From the NCBI GenBank assembly GCA_905233825.1, contig CAJOFE010000014.1, forward strand, positions 92,303 to 156,302: a DNA stretch of 64,000 bases, written 5' to 3'. The translations under genes were made by a program, and so were the position numbers. The notes beneath the pieces are model-generated. The model ran no database searches and was not told where the DNA came from. It saw only the letters and a program-made list of their open reading frames with translations. Positions 15,539 through 23,107 of the stretch are shown here, piece by piece. Numbering within the stretch: the stretch's first letter is position 1; each line of letters starts with the position of its first letter. The stretch is from an uncultured Prevotella sp. Its GTDB lineage: Bacteria; Bacteroidota; Bacteroidia; Bacteroidales; Bacteroidaceae.

Positions 15539-16822
15539 ATGAAAAAGTTAAGTATCTTTTATTCGCTTCTGACAGCATTGCTGTTGAGTATTTCATTCAC
15601 TTCGTGTTCCGACGACGACGAAAACACGATTATCCCTGAGCCTGAGCCAGAGCCCGTTCCTGAGGTAACCTATCACTACGACCTGACAGTGACGGCAGGC
15701 AATCACGGCGGCATGAGCAAAGACAAGTCGCACATCACGCTGGGTGTAGCTTCGCTGAGCGATGCTAACGCAACTCTCAGTTTCGAGGGTACTGGTGCAG
15801 AAATTACTGACTACACCATGGAGTGCATCTACGACAACAAGTACATCTATCAGGTTCCTGTATCTAATGACCGTTTTTCAAAGCTGCTGTTCAAGGACAA
15901 CAAAATGCAGGTGGTGCAGGAACAGAAGTTCGTGAAGAACACCTACAAGGCCCGCAATTACACCCATACCTGGCTGAAGGACAATACGTTGCTCATCATG
16001 GCAACAGACGGCGAGCACAAGAAGGTCATCTGGACCAAGCTGAATGCCGAGGACATGACTATCATTGCCGAAGGCGAGCTGACCATTACCGTTGCCGAGG
16101 ACTACAACGTGCTGACCACCAGCGGCATCGTCGCCTATCGTAAGAGCGACAACAAACTGTTCTATTTCTACTACAACAAGAAGGAAACCAGTGGCAGCAA
16201 CAAGTCCACCAACGAACCGTTCTTCCGCATCGCCGTCATCAATCCTGAGACAATGGCTGTCGAGCAGGAAATTATTAACAAGGAGGCTGCCCAAACCACG
16301 GCATCTGCCTATGGTGAACTATTGCAGCAAACTGTATTCTTCGACGAAAATGACAACCTCTACATCTCTTGTTTCAATAGCGTCAGCAAGAAGAATATTG
16401 GCTGTCTGCCGCGCATCAAGAATGGAGAATTTGACTTTGAGGCTGGATACAATGCTTTCCCCGAGGCCAAGGGTAAGCTGCTGACCGTTCAGTATCTGGG
16501 TAATGGCAAAGTGCTGGCATATTCTGGCGATGCCGAGGCCGGAACATCTATCGGTAGCGTTGCCTATTACTACTCGATTATCAACGTAAATACAAAGAGC
16601 AGCACACGTCTGGCCTATAACGGCGCAGAAATTGGCCTTAGCAGTGGTAGTTTCTCACAGCGCTCAGCTTTCAATTCCAAGGAGAACAAGGTTTATTTCG
16701 GTGTAAATACCGAGACTGAGCAGTGCATCTATATCTACAACGTAGCTACTGGTGCAGTCACGAAGGGTTCTAACATTGCTGCCGGCTACTACTTCGATCA
16801 GATACGTATCCTTGAAGACTAA
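15539..16822 (+). CDS. DUF4374 surface lipoprotein
   Basis: 427 residues. Lipoprotein signal with TSCSDDDE; the acidic stretch after Cys favours export to the cell surface. The body reads as a repeated beta-blade protein (YTMECIYDNKYIYQVPVSND, LLTVQYLGNGKVLAYSGD, GYYFDQIRILED) typical of DUF4374, a seven-blade propeller-like family. To my knowledge this family includes the Bacteroides xenosiderophore-binding lipoprotein XusB, which works with a TonB receptor. Here it lies 21 nt after the receptor under a cobalamin riboswitch, so it likely captures a corrinoid or a metal-tetrapyrrole at the surface. Confidence 0.82.
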   Translation: MKKLSIFYSLLTALLLSISFTSCSDDDENTIIPEPEPEPVPEVTYHYDLTVTAGNHGGMSKDKSHITLGVASLSDANATLSFEGTGAEITDYTMECIYDNKYIYQVPVSNDRFSKLLFKDNKMQVVQEQKFVKNTYKARNYTHTWLKDNTLLIMATDGEHKKVIWTKLNAEDMTIIAEGELTITVAEDYNVLTTSGIVAYRKSDNKLFYFYYNKKETSGSNKSTNEPFFRIAVINPETMAVEQEIINKEAAQTTASAYGELLQQTVFFDENDNLYISCFNSVSKKNIGCLPRIKNGEFDFEAGYNAFPEAKGKLLTVQYLGNGKVLAYSGDAEAGTSIGSVAYYYSIINVNTKSSTRLAYNGAEIGLSSGSFSQRSAFNSKENKVYFGVNTETEQCIYIYNVATGAVTKGSNIAAGYYFDQIRILED

Positions 16823-16842
16823 CCAAGAATCACATACGTGTG

Positions 16843-17664
16843 ATGAAATACGTGTATTATTATATAAGTTTGTTTCTGGTGCTCCTGTGTTCAGCTCCGT
16901 GCTGGGCGCAGGACACTGCTTTGTTGATGGTACATTTCGGCACCACCTATGACGATACGCGTGCGAAAACCATCGATGCCATCAACGAGAAAGCCACGAA
17001 GGCATTCCCCCAGCTGAAGGTTTGCGAGGCCTATACCTCCCGTATCGTGATGAAACGGCTTGCCCAGCGAGGCATTAAGAAAGACACACCCATCGATGCC
17101 CTGCTGAAACTGCGCAGCGAAGGAGTCAAGACGGTGAAGATACAACCCACGTATGTCATCGACGGCATCGAAATGAATCGTCTGCGTCAGGACGTGGAAC
17201 AGCTACGGCCTTTCTTCGACAGCATCTGGGTAAGCACCCCCCTGATCTATACCGTTGAGGATGCTGAGAGCCTGTGCGAGGTATTGGTGAATCGCCATCC
17301 GGCAGACGCCAAGAAACGCGAGCATGTACTCTTCATCGGTCATGGGACGGAAGGACCCGCCACGGCCCTCTACAGCCAGCTTGACTACATGCTTCGTGCC
17401 GACGGTCATGCCAACTATCATGTAGCCACCATCGAGGGTTATCCCACCCAGAAGACTGCCCTGGCTCAGATCAAGGCGATGAAAGGCAAGCGGGTGACAT
17501 TGGTGCCCTTGCTCTTTGTAGCTGGCGACCATGCCAACAACGACATCTCCGTAGAATGGAAGGAAGCACTCGAAAAAGAAGGACTTACCGTTGAAATAAG
17601 ACTCGAGGGCCTGGGTGAAGTACCTGAAATACAGGATTTGTACATCAGGAAGATCAGAGAGTGA
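16843..17664 (+). CDS. cbiK: Exported CbiK-type sirohydrochlorin cobaltochelatase-like protein
   Basis: 273 residues from ATG 16843 (a GTG at 16840 is also open). The N-terminal 25 residues are a signal peptide ending CWAQ. The chelatase fold then follows: ALLMVHFGTTYDDTRAKT holds the first conserved His, and VLFIGHGTEGPA the second; THxxxG-type metal-site features are in VAGDHANNDI. CbiK inserts Co2+ (or Fe2+) into sirohydrochlorin, but a periplasmic location fits a metal- or tetrapyrrole-handling role, as proposed for exported CbiK of sulfate reducers. Third gene of the B12-riboswitch operon. Confidence 0.88.
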   Translation: MKYVYYYISLFLVLLCSAPCWAQDTALLMVHFGTTYDDTRAKTIDAINEKATKAFPQLKVCEAYTSRIVMKRLAQRGIKKDTPIDALLKLRSEGVKTVKIQPTYVIDGIEMNRLRQDVEQLRPFFDSIWVSTPLIYTVEDAESLCEVLVNRHPADAKKREHVLFIGHGTEGPATALYSQLDYMLRADGHANYHVATIEGYPTQKTALAQIKAMKGKRVTLVPLLFVAGDHANNDISVEWKEALEKEGLTVEIRLEGLGEVPEIQDLYIRKIRE

Positions 17665-17876
17665 GGATGCCGAGAAACAGCCAGCAGCTCGGTACCAGTT
17701 AGCACGCACCAAAACGAAAACAGAAGGCGCCAAAATCGTTTTAGGAGGCAGCTGCTCGACACATGAGAACTACTAACTACTAATTACTAACTACAAAAAA
17801 CTAAACTACTCGCAAAGTACTGCATTAAACTTTTCCGTCTATCTCCGTCTAATCACCAATAAGACCAAACAACAAC

Positions 17877-19544
17877 ATGAGAAAAATACTATTAGGGGCA
17901 CTGCTATTAGCTGTTAGCCATTCTTTTGCAGAGCAAAGCGGCAGAGCCGAACGACATGAAGAAGACATCACCATCCACTATCAAGGTGCGACGGCAAAAG
18001 TGGAACAGAACACGAAGGACAGCGTGAGCGTCACCGTCAACGGTGCCAGCGTGAACATCGAGAGCCTGTACGAAGACCACAAGCTCACCATCCTGCTGAC
18101 AGGCAAGAGCGACGACGGCCAGCTCAACCTGAAGACAGCCGGCAAGGCCAAGATCAGGCTCGAAGGGCTGACGCTGACCAGTCAGGAAGGGGCTCCGCTC
18201 TGCCTGAAGAACAAGAAGAAAGTGGAGGTGGTGGCTGCCAAAGGCACGGAGAACACGCTCTCCATCACGGCCTGCAACGATACTGCCAACCATAAGGCGG
18301 CTGTGGTCTGGGCAAAGGACAAGCTGGCATTCAGCGGCAAGGGCACACTCAACATCATCGCCACTGGCGACGGCTGCAGAGGTATCAAGACCAAAAAGGA
18401 CATCACCATCGAGGAGCTGACGCTGAACGTGACAACCTCGGGCGACAATCTCGGCGAGAAGCCCTTCGGTTTCGGAGGAGGAGGAATGCCAGACTTTGGA
18501 GGAGGCGGTGGATTCCCAAGCTTCGGCAACGACAGCACACGCCCTGGCGGTTTCCCAGGCTTCGGAGGTGGTGGAATGCCCGACTTCAGTAACTTCCCGA
18601 GACCTGATTTCGGAGGCGGAGGTTTCCCAGGCTTTGGTGGTGGGATGCCTGACTTCGGAGGCGGAGGGATGCCCAATTTCGGAGGTGGAGGAATGCCTGA
18701 CTTCGGAGGTGGCTTCCCTGGCTTCGAGAATGACAGCACCAACGAGGATGGTTTTGGTGGTGGCTTTGGAGGCAAGCACAAGTATGTAGCTTCCACCAAG
18801 GGCATTGCGTCGAAAGGTAAGATTACCATCAACAGCGGCCATGTTACCGTCAGAACCAACACGGCTGGAGCCGAAGGTATTGAAGGTAAGGAGGGTGTTG
18901 TCTTCAATGGGGGCACTATCGATGTGCTGACCACCGATGATGCTATCAATGCCAATGCCACGATTGAGTTCAACGGTGCCCACGTCACAGCTCGAAGCAT
19001 GGGTAACGATGCCGTAGATTCCAATCCCAAAGGCGGTTTCTTCATGTTTACGCCCCCTAAGTTAGGGGGCGACAGGGGTCTGAACGATGGAACTTCTGAC
19101 GCTGGTTCAAACCCCCAACCCCCTAACTTAGGGGGCTCGGAGGAACCTGCCATCATCATCAGAGGTGGCGCCGTCTATGCCTGGAGCCAGGTAGGCTCAC
19201 CAGAGGAGGGACTCGACTGCGACTTTGCTCCGCTGGTGGTCGAGGGTGGCACCATCTTCTCCGTCGGTGGTGGCATGGGTGAGATGCCTTCCGTACCTTC
19301 CAACGAGGATGCCAAGCAGCCCACTGTCGTGCTCATCGGCCTCAATATTGTGAAGAACGAACCCGTCTATATCTACGACGGCAGCAACAAGCTCATCGAC
19401 ACCGTTACCATTCCCTTCTCCCTACGCCGTAGTGCCAGCCTCGTCAGCAATCCCGCTTTCAAGGTAGGCAGCACCTACACCGTCAAGACGGCAGGCTATG
19501 AGAAGACCTTCACCCTCAGCGAACAGTTTATGGCTGTGAGGTGA
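17877..19544 (+). CDS. Secreted carbohydrate-binding domain (Cthe_2159-like) protein with Gly-rich middle
   Basis: 555 residues with signal peptide (1-18). Residues ~30-195 and ~300-480 form repeated beta-helix-like strands (NLKTAGKAKIRLEGLTLTSQ, KGKITINSGHVTVRTNTAGA, GTIDVLTTDDAINA), typical of the Cthe_2159 polygalacturonate-binding family. Between them, nt 18465-18780 encode a Gly/Pro/Phe/Met tract with about ten GGGMPDFGG-type units, likely a flexible linker. Nt 19051-19140 add 30 residues (FTPPKLGGDRGLNDGTSDAG onward) from a pair of palindromic repeats, in frame. The 212 bases upstream (17665-17876) hold simple-sequence DNA but no clear promoter. Confidence 0.75.
   Translation: MRKILLGALLLAVSHSFAEQSGRAERHEEDITIHYQGATAKVEQNTKDSVSVTVNGASVNIESLYEDHKLTILLTGKSDDGQLNLKTAGKAKIRLEGLTLTSQEGAPLCLKNKKKVEVVAAKGTENTLSITACNDTANHKAAVVWAKDKLAFSGKGTLNIIATGDGCRGIKTKKDITIEELTLNVTTSGDNLGEKPFGFGGGGMPDFGGGGGFPSFGNDSTRPGGFPGFGGGGMPDFSNFPRPDFGGGGFPGFGGGMPDFGGGGMPNFGGGGMPDFGGGFPGFENDSTNEDGFGGGFGGKHKYVASTKGIASKGKITINSGHVTVRTNTAGAEGIEGKEGVVFNGGTIDVLTTDDAINANATIEFNGAHVTARSMGNDAVDSNPKGGFFMFTPPKLGGDRGLNDGTSDAGSNPQPPNLGGSEEPAIIIRGGAVYAWSQVGSPEEGLDCDFAPLVVEGGTIFSVGGGMGEMPSVPSNEDAKQPTVVLIGLNIVKNEPVYIYDGSNKLIDTVTIPFSLRRSASLVSNPAFKVGSTYTVKTAGYEKTFTLSEQFMAVR
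19051..19140. repeat. Paired palindromic repeats (family A) inside a coding region
   Basis: CGCCCCCTAAGTTAGGGGGC then GACAGGGGTCTGAA at 19051-19085, and TTCAAACCCCCAACCCCCTA then ACTTAGGGGGCTCGG at 19106-19140. It matches the intergenic pair at 10714-10833, with a shorter spacer. The whole span is exactly 90 nt and keeps the frame. Confidence 0.8.
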
Positions 19545-19563
19545 GTCCTCCCCTCCTAAAGTT

Positions 19564-19597
19564 CCCCTCTCCCTGGAGAGGAGTTAGGGGTGAGGCT
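19564..19597 (-). repeat. Palindromic repeat (family A) at 3' end of GH2 gene
   Basis: CCCCTCTCCCTGGAGAGGAG then TTAGGGGTGAGGCT. On the minus strand it supplies the last codons (Q-P-H-P) and the TAA stop of the GH2 gene. Its right 23 bases equal those of the copy at 20226-20264. Confidence 0.75.
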
Positions 19598-22148
19598 GTG
19601 TCTTAATACTGATGCTTGCTGTGGGGAGAGAGCTCTTGATACTGACCTTGGCCTGTCCTGCTTTTTGCGCGCTGCGTACAACAAGCAGGGCACGTCCTTT
19701 CCAGGTGGTGACACGTGGCGAGGTATAAGGCTCGGTGTCCTTCAGGTCGGCAGAGGCTGCTGCTAACAGACTTCCACGCCCACTGACGCTGACCTCGCAG
19801 GGAATGGTAGCCTGGGGACAGACGTTGCCCTTGCTGTCGATGACCTCGACGGTAATGAAAACCAAGTCCTGACCATCGGCAGTAATCGTACGACGGTCAG
19901 CCGTCAGACGCAGACGGGCAGGCTCGCCTGCTGTACACAAGGTCACGCTCTTGCCACCAGCCTCAGCGCGAAGGATGCCAGGCTCGTAATTATGGACCTT
20001 AAATACAGCCTTGTACTCCGTCTGCTGGTTGTTAACGAGTTTGAGACCTACACACCTATCATTCAGATACAGACTTACATTGGGCTCCTTAGTGTAAACC
20101 TCCACCTCGATGGGCTTGCCTTCCCATCCTGGCCACGTCCAGCTCTCCCACGTAGGCCATACGCTCCACGCCGTCTCGCGTATCTTTCCATGATAGCCGT
20201 CAGGCTCCTTCACACAAAGGTATATACTCCCCTCTCCGGTTGGAGAGGAGTTAGGGGTGAGGCTCCACAACATCTCCCTATAGTGACTGACGGGCTTGCG
20301 CCAGCCAGTAATATCCACGTCGCCACAATAGGCACCGTGCCATTCAGGCATTCCGCCTTCCACATAATGTTCGCCCTTCGTCTCTCCATCGTAGTAATAG
20401 CGGCCAATGCCACTCTCGCCGAGATAGTCGAGTCCCGTCCACACAATGTCGCCCACGATGTAGGGATGCTCCTGCACCAGCGCCCAGTTCCTGAAAGCAT
20501 CACGCGGATAGCTCTCCGTCTGCCACATCACACGCTGGGGATCTCGCTGATGGTCGGAGGCATGCTTGAATATCATATAGTTATAGCCCACCACATCGAG
20601 CACCTCGGCATGCGGGTCGTAGATCTCCCAATCGCGATCCCACGAGCAGAGAGCCTCAGTAACAGGCCGCGTGTCATCAATCTCCAGGATGGCTTGCTTC
20701 AGCTGTCGTGCTGTGGTGACGACGCGGATGTCCTTGCGCTCCATCACTTCGTTGCCGATGCTCCACGAGATGACGCAGGGATGATTCATATCGCGCTCCA
20801 CCATGGCATGGATATCCTCGCGGTAGCAGCTGTCGATGACGGTGGAATAGTCGTAGCGTGTCTTCTCCTGCCGCCAGCCATCAAATGCCTCGTCGATGAC
20901 CAGCATGCCTATTGAGTCGCAGGCATCGAGGAAGGCACGAGTGGTTGGGTTATGCGAGGTACGGATGAGATTAAAGCCCGCCTCCTTCATCAGCCTTACC
21001 TTGCGTATCTCAGCAGCATCGAAGGCCATTGAGCCCAGCACACCATCGTCGTGATGCACACAGGCACCGTTGATAAGCACCTTCTTGCCGTTGAGCACAA
21101 AGCCCTTCTCGGCATCGAACGAGAACGAGCGGATGCCGAATTTTATACGCCTCTCGTCGAGAACCTTCCCCTCTGACTTCAAGCGGACGATGGCCTCGTA
21201 GAGGAATGGGGCATCTGGAGACCACAATTGGGGGCGTTCGATGTTAAATGCCAGCACGTATGTAGCAAACTTACCGTTTGGCAATGGGGTATTCTCTATC
21301 TTCTTACGCTCTGGTGCGGAGCCATCTACTGATACCATTGTCATACCCTTGAAATCATGTCTCGGCTGATCAGAGACGATGACGAATGGCGAGTACAAAT
21401 GCGGAGAGTCGTCATATTGCATGTTGAAGTTTCCACCCACGAAGCTGACGTCTATATCATCAATCTGCTGAGTCTTATCGCCGTCGTTTCCAACCCAGAC
21501 GTTCATATTGACCCTTGCATGCTCGTCGCTGACTTCAGATGTCCAAATTCTGACACCGTTCTCGACAATGTGGAGAGCAGGCAACGTTTCCAGCCACACG
21601 TGGCGGTAGATGCCCGAACCTGAGTACCAACGGCAGTTAGGCTGTTGCGAGTTATCGACCTTCACCACTACTTCATTGAGGTTGGAGGAATCATTTTTAG
21701 AATCCTTGAACTTCAAAAACTTCGTCATATCAACGGTGAACGGTGTGTAGCCGTAGTGGTGCTGCCCTGCCTTCTGCCCATTGACGAAGACCTCGGCTTT
21801 CTGATAGACGCCTTCAAAATGTAGCTTGTAAATTGAAGATTGAAGATTGGAGATTGAAGATTGGCTACGCGTAGCATCATTTTCAATTTTCAATTTTCCA
21901 TTTTCAATCATAAAAGTCTTACGATACTCGCCCTTACCTCCCTCGAACCAGCCACCGCCAGTGCCCGTAGCACCACCGGCATGAGGCCCTTCGTAGATAT
22001 CCCAGTCGTGCGGCAAATCGACGTTCACCGTCTTACCCTCACGTGTAAACTGCCAGCCGAAGTCAAACAGCTGCTCCGTCCGTTGTGCCATCGTGCCTAC
22101 CACGGTCATCAGGCAAATGGTTAGTAGCATACTTCTCTTTCTCATCAT
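19584..22148 (-). CDS. Glycoside hydrolase family 2 (beta-galactosidase-like), exported
   Basis: 854 residues from the MM start at 22148/22145; readings to 22220 begin upstream of the promoter. Signal peptide MRKRSMLLTICLMTVVGTMA. N-terminal sugar-binding jelly roll (LPHDWDIYEGPH), Ig-like domain, then the TIM barrel (KVLINGACVHHDDG, GFNLIRTSHNP). The acid/base Glu is in SWSIGNEV (nt ~20745-20770) and the nucleophile Glu in QTESYP (nt ~20505-20525). C-terminal Ig-like domains follow. It would remove beta-linked galactosyl or related residues in the periplasm. Two insertions are visible: simple-sequence repeat DNA at 21828-21910 (KLKIENDATRSQSSISNLQS) and a palindromic repeat at 20226-20264 (LTPNSSPTGEGS). 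A third copy supplies the stop codon. Confidence 0.9.
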   Translation of the reverse strand: MMRKRSMLLTICLMTVVGTMAQRTEQLFDFGWQFTREGKTVNVDLPHDWDIYEGPHAGGATGTGGGWFEGGKGEYRKTFMIENGKLKIENDATRSQSSISNLQSSIYKLHFEGVYQKAEVFVNGQKAGQHHYGYTPFTVDMTKFLKFKDSKNDSSNLNEVVVKVDNSQQPNCRWYSGSGIYRHVWLETLPALHIVENGVRIWTSEVSDEHARVNMNVWVGNDGDKTQQIDDIDVSFVGGNFNMQYDDSPHLYSPFVIVSDQPRHDFKGMTMVSVDGSAPERKKIENTPLPNGKFATYVLAFNIERPQLWSPDAPFLYEAIVRLKSEGKVLDERRIKFGIRSFSFDAEKGFVLNGKKVLINGACVHHDDGVLGSMAFDAAEIRKVRLMKEAGFNLIRTSHNPTTRAFLDACDSIGMLVIDEAFDGWRQEKTRYDYSTVIDSCYREDIHAMVERDMNHPCVISWSIGNEVMERKDIRVVTTARQLKQAILEIDDTRPVTEALCSWDRDWEIYDPHAEVLDVVGYNYMIFKHASDHQRDPQRVMWQTESYPRDAFRNWALVQEHPYIVGDIVWTGLDYLGESGIGRYYYDGETKGEHYVEGGMPEWHGAYCGDVDITGWRKPVSHYREMLWSLTPNSSPTGEGSIYLCVKEPDGYHGKIRETAWSVWPTWESWTWPGWEGKPIEVEVYTKEPNVSLYLNDRCVGLKLVNNQQTEYKAVFKVHNYEPGILRAEAGGKSVTLCTAGEPARLRLTADRRTITADGQDLVFITVEVIDSKGNVCPQATIPCEVSVSGRGSLLAAASADLKDTEPYTSPRVTTWKGRALLVVRSAQKAGQAKVSIKSSLPTASISIKTQPHP
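20226..20264 (-). repeat. Palindromic repeat (family A) inside GH2 gene
   Basis: ACTCCCCTCTCCGGTTGGAG then AGGAGTTAGGGGTGAGGCT. 39 nt, a multiple of three; on the coding strand it gives SLTPNSSPTGEGS between conserved MLW and YLCVKEPDGY. Confidence 0.8.
21828..21910 (-). repeat. Simple-sequence repeat (AATTGAAAATTGAAA / AATCTTCAATCTCC) inside GH2 gene
   Basis: Tandem heptamer-like units on both sides of the palindrome GGCTACGCGTAGCATC. On the coding strand they read ENGKLKIENDATRSQS then SISNLQSSIYK, interrupting the usual EYRKTF...LHFEGVYQ strand pair. Such tracts are otherwise intergenic here (38701-38735, 56380-56396). Confidence 0.7.
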
Positions 22149-22197
22149 TGATATAGTTGTTGGATTAAAAATACTCATGATTCTCAAATAATCGGTG

Positions 22198-22205
22198 CAA
22201 AGATA
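22198..22205 (-). promoter_or_regulatory. -7 promoter element of GH2 gene
   Basis: Minus strand TATCTTTGCA, about 50 nt before the start codon. The remaining gap to 22411 shows only weak TTTGCA motifs (22324, 22353) for the divergent gene. Confidence 0.65.
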
Positions 22206-22410
22206 ATGAAAAATCGGCAATTATTCGCATGTTTGCAGGAAAAAACGTCAAAACGGCATGTAGCCGCCTGGGGAGTTTCCCTATGAAGGTTTAGGGAAAA
22301 ACCCCTTTCACTTTAGGATTATTCCTTTGCAGGTATGCAGAAATATACCGATCTTTGCATCGAGAAAAAGAAACAAATGTCTCACCATTTAAAGTATAGG
22401 AGATACGACT

Positions 22411-23001
22411 ATGAAGAAGATGATGATTCTGGCAATGATGATGGTCATGACCGTCACGGCCAACGCAATGAGTTATAACGCAGCTAAGGACGAGGCTCTG
22501 TTCCTGAGCGACAAGATGGCTTATGAGCTGAACCTCACCCCTGCACAGTATGAGGCTGTCTATGAGATTAACCTCGACTACCTGATGAGTCTGAATGGAC
22601 ACCGCGATGTGTTTGGCCCTTGGTGGGATCGCCGCAACGCTGACCTCCGCTTTGTGCTGAACGCCTGGCAGTACGACAAGTATGTGAGCATTTCCCACTT
22701 CTATCGCCCTGTGGCCTGGAAGCGTGGTGGCTGGACTTTCGCAGTCTATTCTCACTATGACAGGGGCCATTTCTTCAATGACCGTCCGAGAGTGTTCGTG
22801 ACTTACATCGGTGGTAACAACCATCGCGATGCCCGCTTCTACGCTGACCGTCCTATTGACAAGCCTGGCGTACACCACGGCAATCCGGTGGCTCATCACC
22901 CCAAGCCCGACGCTCCAGGTAATAACAGGACATGGCGTAACACTAACAGGACATGGCGTAACACTGGCAGCAATGGTCGCTTCGGCGGCGGACGCAGGTA
23001 A
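22411..23001 (+). CDS. Secreted protein of unknown function
   Basis: 196 residues. Signal peptide MKKMMILAMMMVMTVTANA. The mature part starts with a helical segment (SDKMAYELNLTPAQYEAVYE) like those of periplasmic metal- or stress-response proteins of the CpxP/Spy sort, then a WW/H-rich beta region (FGPWWDRRNADLRFV), and a basic Gly/Asn/His tail with two copies of NRTWRNT from a 21-bp tandem repeat at ~22922-22963. I do not recognise the family. Confidence 0.7.
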   Translation: MKKMMILAMMMVMTVTANAMSYNAAKDEALFLSDKMAYELNLTPAQYEAVYEINLDYLMSLNGHRDVFGPWWDRRNADLRFVLNAWQYDKYVSISHFYRPVAWKRGGWTFAVYSHYDRGHFFNDRPRVFVTYIGGNNHRDARFYADRPIDKPGVHHGNPVAHHPKPDAPGNNRTWRNTNRTWRNTGSNGRFGGGRR

Positions 23002-23040
23002 TTTCCGTTTTCTCTCTATATGCCTTTATTCAAAAGGACT

Positions 23041-23073
23041 CGGGGAATCTCAGCGATGAGGTTCCCCGTTTTC
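23041..23073. terminator. Terminator between convergent genes
   Basis: CGGGGAA and TTCCCCG arms (23041-23047, 23062-23068) with TTTTC after the plus-strand arm. Confidence 0.65.
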
Positions 23074-23107
23074 ATTGTCAAAAAAAGTGCAGCAAAGGGA
23101 CGGCGGA

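Noticed and set aside
18465..18780. CRISPR-like repeat array
   Set aside because: The repeats are codon-based, irregular and without unique spacers; they encode the Gly-rich linker.
17907..19159. Long minus-strand frames (358 and 325 codons) across the Gly-rich gene
   Set aside because: Pro/Ser-rich products are the mirror of GGGMPDFGG codons; the plus-strand protein has a signal peptide and known domain.
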